NCBI RefSeq assembly: GCF_001591405.1
Contig: NZ_BCUV01000009.1
Coordinates: forward strand, 1-33,072
DNA length: 33,072 nt
Reading direction: 5' to 3'
Source: Janibacter terrae NBRC 107853
GTDB taxonomy: Bacteria > Actinomycetota > Actinomycetes > Actinomycetales > Dermatophilaceae
In this document: positions 23,703-31,264 of the stretch, one piece after another
Numbering within the stretch: position 1 is the first letter of the stretch
Layout of the letters: every line of letters starts with the position of its first letter
Position numbers and translations under genes: made by a program
The notes under the pieces: model-generated
What the model was told of the DNA's origin: nothing
What the model saw: the letters and a program-made list of their open reading frames with translations, nothing else
Database searches by the model: none

Positions 23703-23742
23703 ACGAAGCAACCTGTGCGGGTCGGGGACCCCGTGCAGCCGG

Positions 23743-24897
23743 TCAGCGCCCGGCGAGCGCCTCACCGATCTCGCGCAGGCCCTCGAGGTCGTGGATGTCG
23801 AGCGGGTGCGCGGGGACGGTGCCCAGGGGGACGCCCGGGTGGCTGGTGCGGAAGCGGGTGATCACCTGCCGGTGGCGGGCGGCGGTCTCGGCGACCTCCG
23901 TGTGCACCCGCAGCAGGGCGGCCGCGAGCTCGTGGCCCCCGGTCTCCTCGAGCTGCACGGCGGCGTCCTCGGCGCGGCCCGCGCCGAGCTGCTTGGCCGA
24001 GGCGACCTGCACGCGGTTGACGACGACGCCGGCCAGCGGCATCCGGTCGCTCGCGAGCCGCTCGATGAAGAAGCCGGCCTCGCGGATGGCGTCCCGCTCC
24101 GGGGAGGCCACGACCACGAAGGCCGTCTCCGGGCGGGCGAGGAGGGCGTAGGTCTGGTCGGCCCGCTGGCGGAACCCGCCGAACATCGTGTCCATCGCGG
24201 CGACGAAGGTCTGCACGTCCCGCAGGAACTCGCCTCCGAGCAGCTTGCTCATGATCCCGCCCGCGACCGAGACGCCGGCGGTGAAGACCTTGAGCGAGGC
24301 GCGCCCGCCGACCTTGGCCGGACCGGTGAGCAGGCGGATGAAGCGCCCGTCGAGGAAGGACCCGAGCCGCTTGGGGGCGTCGAGGAAGTCCAGGGCCGAG
24401 CGCGACGGCGGGGTGTCGACGATGACCAGGTCCCAGTCACGCGAGCCGTCGGCCATCTGCGCGCGCAGCTGGCCCAGCTTTTCCATCGCCATGTACTCCT
24501 GCGTGCCGGCGAAGGAGCTCGACACAGCGATGTAGAAGGGGTTGGTGAGGATCTGCGCGGCCTTGTCGGGGCTGGCGTGGGACTCGACGACCTCGTCGAA
24601 GGTCCGTTTCATGTCGAGCATCATCGCGTCGAGCGAGCCACCGGCCGAGGTGTCGATGTCGGCGACGGGCCGCGGGGTGTTGTCGAGCTCCTCGAGCCCG
24701 AGCGACTGGGCGAGCCGACGGGCCGGGTCGATCGTCAGCACGACGACCCGCCGCCCCTGCTCAGCCGCCCGCACGGCGAGGGCCGCGGCGGTCGTGGTCT
24801 TGCCGACCCCTCCGGAGCCGCAGCAGACGATGATCCGCCGCCCCGGGTCGCCGATGACGGCGTCGAGGTCGAGCACGGGGCCCTGACGGGTCGCCAT
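23743..24897 (-). CDS. ArsA/Get3-like ATPase, second of a pair
   Basis: A 384-residue P-loop ATPase of the ArsA/Get3 family. The deviant Walker A is CCGSGGVGKTTT near residue 26-37, switch I contains TIDPARRLAQSLG, and the family motif VDTPPSRSALDFLDAP is near the middle. It corresponds in place to Rv3680 of M. tuberculosis; with its partner it probably forms a heteromer. Arsenite export is not implied, since no ArsB or arsenic gene is nearby. The start is ATG at 24897 (TGATG overlap with the upstream gene) or GTG at 24900 (GTGA overlap). It ends 53 bases before the PBP start, where a whiB gene would be expected. Confidence 0.9.
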   Translation of the reverse strand: MATRQGPVLDLDAVIGDPGRRIIVCCGSGGVGKTTTAAALAVRAAEQGRRVVVLTIDPARRLAQSLGLEELDNTPRPVADIDTSAGGSLDAMMLDMKRTFDEVVESHASPDKAAQILTNPFYIAVSSSFAGTQEYMAMEKLGQLRAQMADGSRDWDLVIVDTPPSRSALDFLDAPKRLGSFLDGRFIRLLTGPAKVGGRASLKVFTAGVSVAGGIMSKLLGGEFLRDVQTFVAAMDTMFGGFRQRADQTYALLARPETAFVVVASPERDAIREAGFFIERLASDRMPLAGVVVNRVQVASAKQLGAGRAEDAAVQLEETGGHELAAALLRVHTEVAETAARHRQVITRFRTSHPGVPLGTVPAHPLDIHDLEGLREIGEALAGR

Positions 24898-25892
24898 CAC
24901 ACACCGCCCTGCTCGTCGAGGACCTCGGCGAGCACGCGCAGGTCGCCGGACTCGACCCCGTCGGTGAGGTGGGGCAGCACCCGCAGCGGCACCGGCAGAG
25001 CGCCGAGCACCTCGCGCTGCTCGGCCTGGAGCCGTGAGCGGTGGACGTGGTCGGCGCCCTCCCGCAGCAACCCGCTGACGAGCGCAGGTCCCGCCGTGAT
25101 GTCGACCAGCGCCAGCGCCTCCTCGAGTGCGGTCTGCACCTCCGGTTCGCCCGAGGCGATGGCCTCGGCGTCCTCGTCGGCCACGAGCGGCTGTCGCACG
25201 TCGTTGGCGATGACCGAGCCGACCCGCAGGGACAGCTCACCCAGCTCCTCGATGGCGTCGAGCGTCTCCTGCACGGGCATCTCCTCGAGCAGCGTCACGA
25301 GGTGCACCGCGGTCGTCGGGCTCTGGAGCATCCGGGTGATCGAGTCGGCCTGGTTGCGGATCGGTCCGACCCTCGCGACCTCGGACACCTCCGAGTTCAC
25401 TGCGAGGAAGCGGCCGATGCGTCCCGTCGGGGGCGCGTCGAGGATGACGGAGTCGAAGACGGGACGCTTCTTCGCCCCCTTCGTCACCCGCCCGACGGCC
25501 TCGTAGACGCGACCGATGAGCAGGACGTCGCGCACGCCGGGGGCGATCGTCGTCGCGAAGTCCACCGCGCCGACCCGCTCGAGCACGGAGCCCGCGCGAC
25601 CGAGCTTGTAGAACTTCTGCAGGTACTCCAGCAGCGCGGTCTTGGCGTCGACCGACAGGCCGACGACCTCACCGCCCGAGGGGTCGGTCACCAGGGTGCG
25701 CTCCTCGGTGCCGAGCGGGGCCACGTCCAGGACCTGGGCCAGACCCTGCCGCCCCTCGACCTCGGCGAGCAGGACGCGCTGGCCACGGGCGGCGAGCGCG
25801 AGCGCCATGGCGGTCGCGACGGTCGTCTTGCCCGTGCCGCCCTTGCCGGAGACGACGTGCAACCGCACGGGGGAGGTGGAGGGACCGGTCAC
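24897..25892 (-). CDS. ArsA/Get3-like ATPase, first of a pair
   Basis: A 331-residue ArsA/Get3-family ATPase. Walker A is SGKGGTGKTTVA near residues 15-26, the family motif is LDAPPTGRIGRFL, and a helical region follows with LVTLLEEMPVQETLDAIEEL and VIANDVRQPL. It corresponds in place to Rv3679. The second ATPase gene overlaps its stop, so a 1:1 complex is likely. The GTG at 25892 lies 6 bases after TAGGGT on the minus strand, arguing for a leaderless message. It diverges from the DUF4177 gene across only 28 bases. Confidence 0.9.
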   Translation of the reverse strand: MTGPSTSPVRLHVVSGKGGTGKTTVATAMALALAARGQRVLLAEVEGRQGLAQVLDVAPLGTEERTLVTDPSGGEVVGLSVDAKTALLEYLQKFYKLGRAGSVLERVGAVDFATTIAPGVRDVLLIGRVYEAVGRVTKGAKKRPVFDSVILDAPPTGRIGRFLAVNSEVSEVARVGPIRNQADSITRMLQSPTTAVHLVTLLEEMPVQETLDAIEELGELSLRVGSVIANDVRQPLVADEDAEAIASGEPEVQTALEEALALVDITAGPALVSGLLREGADHVHRSRLQAEQREVLGALPVPLRVLPHLTDGVESGDLRVLAEVLDEQGGV

Positions 25893-25898
25893 GTGATC

Positions 25899-25914
25899 AC
25901 CCTACGAGTAGGGT
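25899..25914. promoter_or_regulatory. palindromic divergent promoter, -10 boxes back to back
   Basis: ACCCTACGAGTAGGGT is a near-perfect palindrome with 7-bp arms. It is two copies of TAGGGT facing outward: the minus-strand copy lies 6 bases before GTG at 25892, the plus-strand copy (25909-25914) 6 bases before ATG at 25921. With 4 bases between the hexamers, two RNA polymerases could not occupy both at once. Confidence 0.6.
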
Positions 25915-25920
25915 GCGGCC

Positions 25921-26076
25921 ATGACCCAGTGGGAGTACGCAACCGTGCCGCTCATCGTCCACGCGACCAAGCAGATCCTCGACCAGTGGGGCGAGGACGG
26001 CTGGGAGCTCGTCCAGGTCCTGCAGGGCGACGGGGGCAACCTCGTGGCCTACCTCAAGCGACCCAGGGCCGCCTGA
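25921..26076 (+). CDS. DUF4177 domain protein
   Basis: A 51-residue protein, MTQWEYATVPLIVHATKQ at the start, then ILDQWGEDGWELVQVLQ and VAYLKRP. The pattern EYxxVPL plus LDxxGxxGWELV is that of DUF4177 and matches the small gene Rv3678A of the same neighbourhood in M. tuberculosis. Function is unknown. It starts 6 bases after TAGGGT, probably without a leader, and its stop shares one base with the RidA start (TGATG). Confidence 0.88.
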   Translation: MTQWEYATVPLIVHATKQILDQWGEDGWELVQVLQGDGGNLVAYLKRPRAA

Positions 26077-26540
26077 TGGGACGCATCGACGAGCGCCTCG
26101 CAGAGCTGTCCATCACCCTGACCGACCCGCCCGCTCCGGCCGGCGCCTACGTCCCGGCCGTCGTCGACGGTGACCACGTCCTCACCTCGGGCCAGCTGCC
26201 GCTCGTCGACGGGTCGCTCCCCGCGACCGGTCACGTCGGCGCGGAGGTCGACCCGGAGACCGCGAAGGACCTGGCCCGGACCTGCGCGATCAACGCGCTC
26301 GCCGCGATCCGCCAGGCCGTGGGCGACCTCGACCGGGTCGAGCAGGTCGTCAAGGTCGTCGGCTTCGTCTCCAGCGCCCCCGACTTCACGGGGCAGCCGG
26401 GGGTCATCAACGGCGCCAGCGAGCTGCTCGGCGAGGTCTTCGGCACCGCGGGTGAGCACGCCCGTTCGGCGGTCGGCGTGGCGGCCCTGCCGCTCGGCTC
26501 GCCCGTCGAGGTCGAGGTGACCGTCCGGGTCCGTCACTGA
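26076..26540 (+). CDS. RidA family protein
   Basis: A 154-residue member of the RidA/YjgF family, trimeric proteins that hydrolyse reactive enamines or imines from amino acid metabolism. Visible are VVDGDHVLTSGQLPLVDG, ARTCAINALAAIRQAVGDLDRV and VGFVSSAPDFTGQPGVINGAS, ending ARSAVGVAALPLGSPVEVEVTV. In the standard RidA an Arg precedes the substrate pocket; here ARSAVGV keeps it. This is the longer actinobacterial subgroup corresponding to Rv3678c. The start overlaps the DUF4177 stop and its own stop overlaps the NUDIX start, both as TGATG. Confidence 0.92.
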   Translation: MGRIDERLAELSITLTDPPAPAGAYVPAVVDGDHVLTSGQLPLVDGSLPATGHVGAEVDPETAKDLARTCAINALAAIRQAVGDLDRVEQVVKVVGFVSSAPDFTGQPGVINGASELLGEVFGTAGEHARSAVGVAALPLGSPVEVEVTVRVRH

Positions 26541-27370
26541 TGGCCCAGCGCGACTTCCTGCTGGGAGCCCGGGCCCAGCAGGTCCTCGGGCTCGACGTCG
26601 AGCCCTCCGGTGATGGGCCGGTGCGGGCCAAGCTCGCCTCCACCGTCATGCTCCTGCGCGACGACGAGGGCCCGCTCGAGGTCTTCATGCTGCGCCGGGC
26701 GGGGTCGATGGCCTTCGCGGCATCGATGCACGTCTTCCCCGGCGGGGGCGTCGACCAGCGCGATGCCGAGGACGAGCTGCCGTGGGCCGGGCCGAGCGTG
26801 GCCGAGTGGGCCGAGGAGCTCAGCACCGACGAGGCCAGTGCGCGCATGCTCGTCGCCGCGGCGGTCCGCGAGATCTTCGAGGAGACCGGCGTGCTCCTCG
26901 CCTCTCCGGTCGATGACGAAGGGGGCGTCCCCCACCTCGACCCAGCCCTCGCGGCCGTGCTGCGCGCCCGCCTCGTGCGGCGCGAGATCGGTTTCGGCGA
27001 CGTGCTCCTCGACCAGCACCTCGTCCTGCGCAGCGACCTGCTGCGCTACCGGGCCCACTGGATCACCCCGGAGGTCGAGCCGCGTCGCTACGACACCCGC
27101 TTCTTCGTCGCGGCGGTGCCGGAGGGGCAGGACCCCGACGGCGACACGAGCGAGGCCGACCTGTCCGAGTGGGTGCGCCCCTCGGGGGTGCTCGACGCCT
27201 TCGCCGACGGCGACCTGCTCCTCATGCCGCCCACGATCGTCTGCCTCGAGCAGCTCGCCGAGGTCAGCACGGTGCGGGCCGCCCTCGACCAGGACGTCGA
27301 CGTCGCCCCGGTCATGCCGCACCCGGTCCTCACCGAGGCCGGTCCGGCGATGCGGGCCGACCTGCCGTGA
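26540..27370 (+). CDS. NUDIX hydrolase with split Nudix box (NUDT19-like)
   Basis: A 276-residue NUDIX protein. The box is interrupted: FPGGGVD at 66-72 and REIFEETGV at 110-118 are about 37 residues apart instead of about 10, as in the NUDT19/RP2-like group. The insert (ELPWAGPSVAEWAEEL) is probably helical. The catalytic Glu pair of REIFEETG is present. Later parts include WITPEVEPRRYDTRFFVAAVP and LMPPTIVCLEQLA. Members hydrolyse CoA derivatives or capped nucleotides; the substrate here is unknown. TGATG links it to ridA, and GTGA links its stop to the MBL gene, so the four genes are one translationally coupled string. Confidence 0.88.
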   Translation: MAQRDFLLGARAQQVLGLDVEPSGDGPVRAKLASTVMLLRDDEGPLEVFMLRRAGSMAFAASMHVFPGGGVDQRDAEDELPWAGPSVAEWAEELSTDEASARMLVAAAVREIFEETGVLLASPVDDEGGVPHLDPALAAVLRARLVRREIGFGDVLLDQHLVLRSDLLRYRAHWITPEVEPRRYDTRFFVAAVPEGQDPDGDTSEADLSEWVRPSGVLDAFADGDLLLMPPTIVCLEQLAEVSTVRAALDQDVDVAPVMPHPVLTEAGPAMRADLP

Positions 27371-28182
27371 GCGCAGCGGTCGCGCCGGAGCCCTCTGCCC
27401 CCTTCGGCTCGTGGGCGGGAGGAGCGGTGACCCCGCACGCCTACTGCCTCCTCCAGGGCAACCCCGGGCCGATGACCCTCGACGGGACCAACACGTGGGT
27501 CCTCCTCGAGCCCGGTGGCACCGAGGCAATCGTCATCGACCCCGGTGAGGACGAGGCCGCCCATCAGCAGCGGGTCGTCGACCACGTCGCCGCGCTCGGT
27601 GCCCGCGTGTCGCGGATCGTGCTCACCCACGGGCACCTCGACCACAGCCAGGGCGCTCCGCGCCTCGCCGACCTGACCCGTGCTCCCGTGCAGGCGGTCG
27701 GTCGGGGTCACGACGACCTCGTCGACGGCGACGTGCTGCGGGCCGGCAGCCTCGAGGTGCGGGTCGTGGCGACGCCCGGGCACACGTCCGACTCGGTCTC
27801 CTTCGCGCTGACCGCCGACCACGCCCTGCTCACCGGCGACACGATCCTCGGGCGCGGGACGACGGTCGTGGCCCACCCGGACGGCGAGCTCGCGGCCTAC
27901 CTCGACTCGCTCGAGCGCATCCGCGGGCTCACCGGTGACGGCGAGGTGACCGCGATCCTGCCCGGCCACGGCCCCACGGTCCCCGACGCGGCTGCGATGG
28001 TGGACTTCTACCGGAGGCACCGCCGCGAGCGGCTCGAGCAGGTGCGGGCGGCGCTCGCCGACGGGGCCGGCGACGCCGACGCCGTCGTGGCGCGCGTGTA
28101 CGCCGACGTCGACCGCTCGGTCTGGCCCGCGGCGAGGATGTCCGTCCTCGCCCAGATGGCCCACCTCGAGCAGGTCGGCTGA
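27367..28182 (+). CDS. MBL fold metallo-hydrolase (LACTB2-like)
   Basis: A 271-residue metallo-beta-lactamase-fold hydrolase. The zinc motif THGHLDHS (H88, H90, D92, H93) is complete, followed by ATPGHTSDSVSF and LLTGDTILGRG, and ILPGHGPTV supplies the last histidine. A C-terminal winged-helix-like part (RRERLEQVRAALADG and beyond) resembles LACTB2, an RNase; other members hydrolyse thioesters. It corresponds to Rv3677c. The GTG at 27367 overlaps the NUDIX stop by 4 bases. A very strong hairpin follows the stop. Confidence 0.92.
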   Translation: MSAAVAPEPSAPFGSWAGGAVTPHAYCLLQGNPGPMTLDGTNTWVLLEPGGTEAIVIDPGEDEAAHQQRVVDHVAALGARVSRIVLTHGHLDHSQGAPRLADLTRAPVQAVGRGHDDLVDGDVLRAGSLEVRVVATPGHTSDSVSFALTADHALLTGDTILGRGTTVVAHPDGELAAYLDSLERIRGLTGDGEVTAILPGHGPTVPDAAAMVDFYRRHRRERLEQVRAALADGAGDADAVVARVYADVDRSVWPAARMSVLAQMAHLEQVG

Positions 28183-28194
28183 CCGGTACCCCGC

Positions 28195-28240
28195 GCACGA
28201 CGAGGGCCCGGATGCTCGTGCATCCGGGCCCTCGTCGTGC
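28195..28240. terminator. 21-bp perfect hairpin shared by the MBL and Crp genes
   Basis: The arms 28195-28215 and 28220-28240 are perfectly complementary over 21 bp around a TCGT loop. It sits 12 bases after the MBL stop and 6 bases after the convergent Crp stop, so it can end both transcripts. It is much longer than the other terminators of the window. Confidence 0.85.
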
Positions 28241-28246
28241 CAGGGG

Positions 28247-28924
28247 TCAGCGTGCGCGACGCTGCAGGCGCTCGACGTCGGTGAGCAGGACCGCGCGGGC
28301 CTCGAGGCGCAGCCAGCCGCGCGAGGCGAAGTCGGCCAGCGCCTTGTTGACCGTCTCGCGGGAGGCGCCGACGAGCTGGGCGAGCTCCTCCTGGGTGAGG
28401 TCGTGGGCGACCATGACGCCCTCCTCGACCGGGCGGCCGAAGCGCTGGCTCAGCTCGAGCAGCGCCTTCGCGACGCGACCGGGGACGTCGGTGAAGACGA
28501 GGTCGGCGAGGTTCTCGTTGGTGCGGCGCAGGCGGCGGGCCAGCGCGGCGAGCAGCGTGCCGGCGATGCGTGGGTGCGCCCCGAGGAGCTGCGTGAGCTG
28601 CTCGTTGCCGAGCCCGATGAGCTGCGTCTCGGCGACGGCGGTGGCGGTCGCGGTGCGCGTCCCGGGGTCGAAGAGGCTGAGCTCGCCGAGCATCTCGGAC
28701 GGACCGAGGATCGCCAGCAGGTTCTCCCGGCCGTCGGTCGAGGTGCGGCCGAGCTTGATCTTGCCCTCGGTGATCACGTACAACCGGTCGCCCTGGTCGC
28801 CCTCGTTGAAGAGGACGTCCCCACGCTCCATGCGCACGGGGGTCATGGTCGCCATCACCTCGGCGGCGGAGTCGTCGTCAAGGGTCGCGAAGAGCGGGGC
28901 GCGGCGTACGACATCGAGGTTCAC
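28247..28924 (-). CDS. Crp/Fnr family transcriptional regulator
   Basis: A 225-residue cAMP-receptor-type regulator, the size of actinobacterial Crp/GlxR (Rv3676 in M. tuberculosis). The cyclic-nucleotide-binding domain has GDVLFNEGDQGDRLYVI and the phosphate-binding cassette GELSLFDPGTRTATA, whose Arg-Thr fits cAMP binding. A long dimer helix follows, then the HTH with LTQEELAQLVGASRETVNKAL. No iron-sulfur cysteines are present, so it is not Fnr. The GTG at 28924 gives the conserved NLDVVRRAPLF N-terminus; only a weak ribosome site precedes it. It diverges from nth across 51 bases. Confidence 0.95.
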   Translation of the reverse strand: MNLDVVRRAPLFATLDDDSAAEVMATMTPVRMERGDVLFNEGDQGDRLYVITEGKIKLGRTSTDGRENLLAILGPSEMLGELSLFDPGTRTATATAVAETQLIGLGNEQLTQLLGAHPRIAGTLLAALARRLRRTNENLADLVFTDVPGRVAKALLELSQRFGRPVEEGVMVAHDLTQEELAQLVGASRETVNKALADFASRGWLRLEARAVLLTDVERLQRRAR

Positions 28925-28963
28925 AGAGGGCAGTGTGCCACGGGGCACCTGCCGTAGGGGGCC

Positions 28964-28969
28964 TAGGCT
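28964..28969 (+). promoter_or_regulatory. leaderless -10 box of nth
   Basis: TAGGCT, 6 bases, then the GTG start of nth; the gap GCGGGG contains no proper ribosome site. Confidence 0.5.
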
Positions 28970-28975
28970 GCGGGG

Positions 28976-29707
28976 GTGTCTGCCGAACGCGTCGAGTCCC
29001 CGCTCGCCCTGGTCCGCCGTGCCCGCAGGATGTACCGGATGCTGCACGAGCGCTACCCGTACGCCCACTGCGAGCTCGACTTCGACACCCCGCTGCAGCT
29101 GCTCGTCGCGACGGTGCTGTCCGCGCAGACGACCGATCTCACGGTCAACAAGGTGACCCCGCTCCTCTTCTCCCGGTGGCCGACGGCTGCCGACCTCGCC
29201 GCCGCTGAGCGCACGGAGATGGAGGAGGTCCTGCGGCCCACGGGCTTCTTCCGGGCCAAGACCGCCTCCGTCCTCGCACTGGGCGCCGCGATCGTCGAGC
29301 GGCACGAAGGGGAGGTCCCGCCCCGCCTCGCCGACCTCGTCAAGCTGCCCGGCGTGGGCCGCAAGACCGCCAACGTCGTCCTGGGCAATGCCTTCGGGGT
29401 CCCGGGGATCACCGTCGACACGCACTTCGGCCGGCTCGCCCGTCGCATGGGCTGGACGGACGAGGAGGACCCGGTCAAGGTCGAGCACGCGGTCGGTGAG
29501 CTCTTCCCCCGCAAGGACTGGACGATGCTCAGCCACGTCCTGATCTTCCACGGCCGACGCACCTGCCACGCCCGCCGCCCCGCGTGCGGCGCCTGCCCGG
29601 TCGCCCGGCTGTGCCCCTCCTACGGTGTGGGGGAGACCGACCCGGACAAGGCCGCCAAGCTCCTCAGGTACGAGCTCGCTCCCGGTGCGCAGGCGGCGAC
29701 GCGATGA
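28976..29707 (+). CDS. nth: endonuclease III
   Basis: A 243-residue base-excision-repair glycosylase/AP lyase acting on oxidised pyrimidines. The helix-hairpin-helix [12 protein letters not shown] contains the catalytic Lys130, the catalytic Asp is D148 in VDTHFGR, and the [4Fe-4S] cluster ligands are C197, C204, C207 and C213 (C-X6-C-X2-C-X5-C). It is complete. The CoA-type NUDIX gene overlaps its stop by 4 bases (ATGA); in M. tuberculosis a tlpA-like gene lies between the two. Confidence 0.97.
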   Translation: MSAERVESPLALVRRARRMYRMLHERYPYAHCELDFDTPLQLLVATVLSAQTTDLTVNKVTPLLFSRWPTAADLAAAERTEMEEVLRPTGFFRAKTASVLALGAAIVERHEGEVPPRLADLVKLPGVGRKTANVVLGNAFGVPGITVDTHFGRLARRMGWTDEEDPVKVEHAVGELFPRKDWTMLSHVLIFHGRRTCHARRPACGACPVARLCPSYGVGETDPDKAAKLLRYELAPGAQAATR

Positions 29708-30390
29708 CGGCGCTCGTGCGTCCCCCGGAGTGGCTGCTGCGGGCGGAGGAGAACCTGCGGGCCGACCAGCCCGCCTGGTTCAGGGACTTCGCGCCCCCGC
29801 AGGACGTCGCCCGTCGGTCCGCGGTCCTCATGCTCGTGGCGCAGGGGGAACGGGGGCACGACATCGTGCTCACCGAGCGCTCGCACGCGCTGCGCAGCCA
29901 CGCGGGCCAGGTCTCCTTCCCGGGAGGTCGGCTCGACCCCGGCGAGGGGCCGGTCGAGGCCGCCCTGCGCGAGACGTGGGAGGAGGTCGGGGTCGACCCG
30001 CAGGGCGTGGAGGTCGTCGGGTCCTTCCCCGACCTGTGGCTCAGCCCCTCGCAGAACGCCGTGACGCCGGTCCTCGGCTGGTGGGGTGCGCCCGGCCCGC
30101 TGCGGGTCGTCGACCCGGGCGAGGTCGCCCGCGTCGAACGGATCCCCGTGGACGACCTCGTGGACCCGGCCAACCGCTTCACGGTGAAGGGACCGAGCGG
30201 TTACGTCGGGCCGGGTTTCGAGGTGGCCGACCTCTTCGTGTGGGGCTTCACCGCCCAGCTGCTCTCGGTGCTGCTCGACGCCTCGGGACTCACCCGGCCC
30301 TGGGACGACGGCAGACGGCGCCGCCTCCCGTTGCGCTTCGTGCGCCAGTACGTCAGTGCGTCGGGTGGGCGATGGCCAACCACTCGATGA
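29704..30390 (+). CDS. NUDIX hydrolase, CoA pyrophosphatase type
   Basis: A 228-residue NUDIX protein. The stretch [20 protein letters not shown] directly before the box is the UPF0035/CoA pyrophosphatase motif, and the box itself (GGRLDPGE to RETWEEVGV, residues 74-96) is intact. Such enzymes split CoA or its derivatives into 4'-phosphopantetheine and 3',5'-ADP. It corresponds to Rv3672c. The ATG at 29704 overlaps the nth stop. Its last 38 bases overlap, on the opposite strand, the end of the EphE-like gene. Confidence 0.92.
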   Translation: MTALVRPPEWLLRAEENLRADQPAWFRDFAPPQDVARRSAVLMLVAQGERGHDIVLTERSHALRSHAGQVSFPGGRLDPGEGPVEAALRETWEEVGVDPQGVEVVGSFPDLWLSPSQNAVTPVLGWWGAPGPLRVVDPGEVARVERIPVDDLVDPANRFTVKGPSGYVGPGFEVADLFVWGFTAQLLSVLLDASGLTRPWDDGRRRRLPLRFVRQYVSASGGRWPTTR

Positions 30391-31264
30391 GGGCCGAGGT
30401 GGTCTCCGTGGGAGCCTCCTCAGGGACGAAGGCCCCCGCGCCGGCCATGGTCCGCACGGTGAGCGGGCCGGAGACATGGCGTTCGCACTCGGCGGCCATC
30501 GTCGTCAGGGAGGTGGGGTCCTCGGAGCCGTGCAGGTGCAGGACCGGGACCTCGATGCGGGCCTTGACCCGCTGCAGGTAGCGGACCCCCTGCGGGGTGA
30601 GCCGGCAGCGGTAGAACCAGCGGTGGTACTCCGCGGCGGCCACCCCGGCGAAGGGGAAGGACATCGCCTCGGTGTAGCGCTCGACGACCTCGTCGGTGAT
30701 CCACGCATGGTCCGGCCCGGACCACGCGCGCAACCGTCGGGCCACGCTCGGTGACTGGCGCTCGGAGGCGAAGGGGGTCTGCATCGCCCGCAGGTACCGG
30801 TTGGCGCGCCACTGGACCGGGTGGCGCCACATCGCGTGGTGGAAGACCGCCGGGTGGGGCATGCCGATCGGGGCGATCGCCGCGGTCACCTCGGGATGGT
30901 GCGTGGGCATGCTCCACACGAAGGTCGCGCCGAGCCCGAGCCCGACGAAGGCGACCCTCTCGGCGCCCAGGCTGCGCACGATCGCCGCGAGGTCGTCGCA
31001 CGCCGTCGGCGCGTCGTACCCGCTCGGCGGCTTGTCGCTCGCCCCGAAGCCGCGCAGGTCGACGGCCACGGCGCGGTAGCCGGCGGCGGCGACGGCCGGC
31101 AGCTGCGCACGCCAGGCCCACCAGAACTGCGGGTAGCCGTGCACGAAGAGGACGACGGGCCCGGTCCCCGTCGTGGTGACGTGGAACCGGGCCCCGTTGG
31201 CGGAGATGAAGCGGTGCTCCCACGGACCCTCGACGAGGGCGGCCGCGGCGTCGGGCGGGTTCAG
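30353..31264 (-). CDS. EphE-like alpha/beta hydrolase without nucleophile and catalytic histidine; CTG start
   Basis: A 303-residue alpha/beta hydrolase-fold protein of the epoxide hydrolase/haloalkane dehalogenase group. The oxyanion part FVHGYPQFWWAW and the strand AVDLRGFGASDKP are typical. The nucleophile elbow, normally GHDWGA, reads GLGLGA, with Gly110 in place of Asp or Ser. The catalytic histidine, normally in GAGHF, is Ala278 in GAGAFVPEEAP. The acid in GSEDP remains. It is therefore unlikely to be a normal hydrolase. No ATG, GTG or TTG precedes the domain in frame; CTG at 31264 sits in a CTGA overlap with the Holin-X stop, the same geometry as the ATGA and GTGA overlaps nearby, and is the likely start. 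It corresponds in place to ephE (Rv3670). Confidence 0.8.
   Translation of the reverse strand: MNPPDAAAALVEGPWEHRFISANGARFHVTTTGTGPVVLFVHGYPQFWWAWRAQLPAVAAAGYRAVAVDLRGFGASDKPPSGYDAPTACDDLAAIVRSLGAERVAFVGLGLGATFVWSMPTHHPEVTAAIAPIGMPHPAVFHHAMWRHPVQWRANRYLRAMQTPFASERQSPSVARRLRAWSGPDHAWITDEVVERYTEAMSFPFAGVAAAEYHRWFYRCRLTPQGVRYLQRVKARIEVPVLHLHGSEDPTSLTTMAAECERHVSGPLTVRTMAGAGAFVPEEAPTETTSALIEWLAIAHPTH

Noticed and set aside
23743-25892. Arsenic resistance operon
   Set aside because: The two ArsA-like ATPases have no arsB, arsC, arsR or acr3 neighbour and match the conserved Rv3679-Rv3680 pair.
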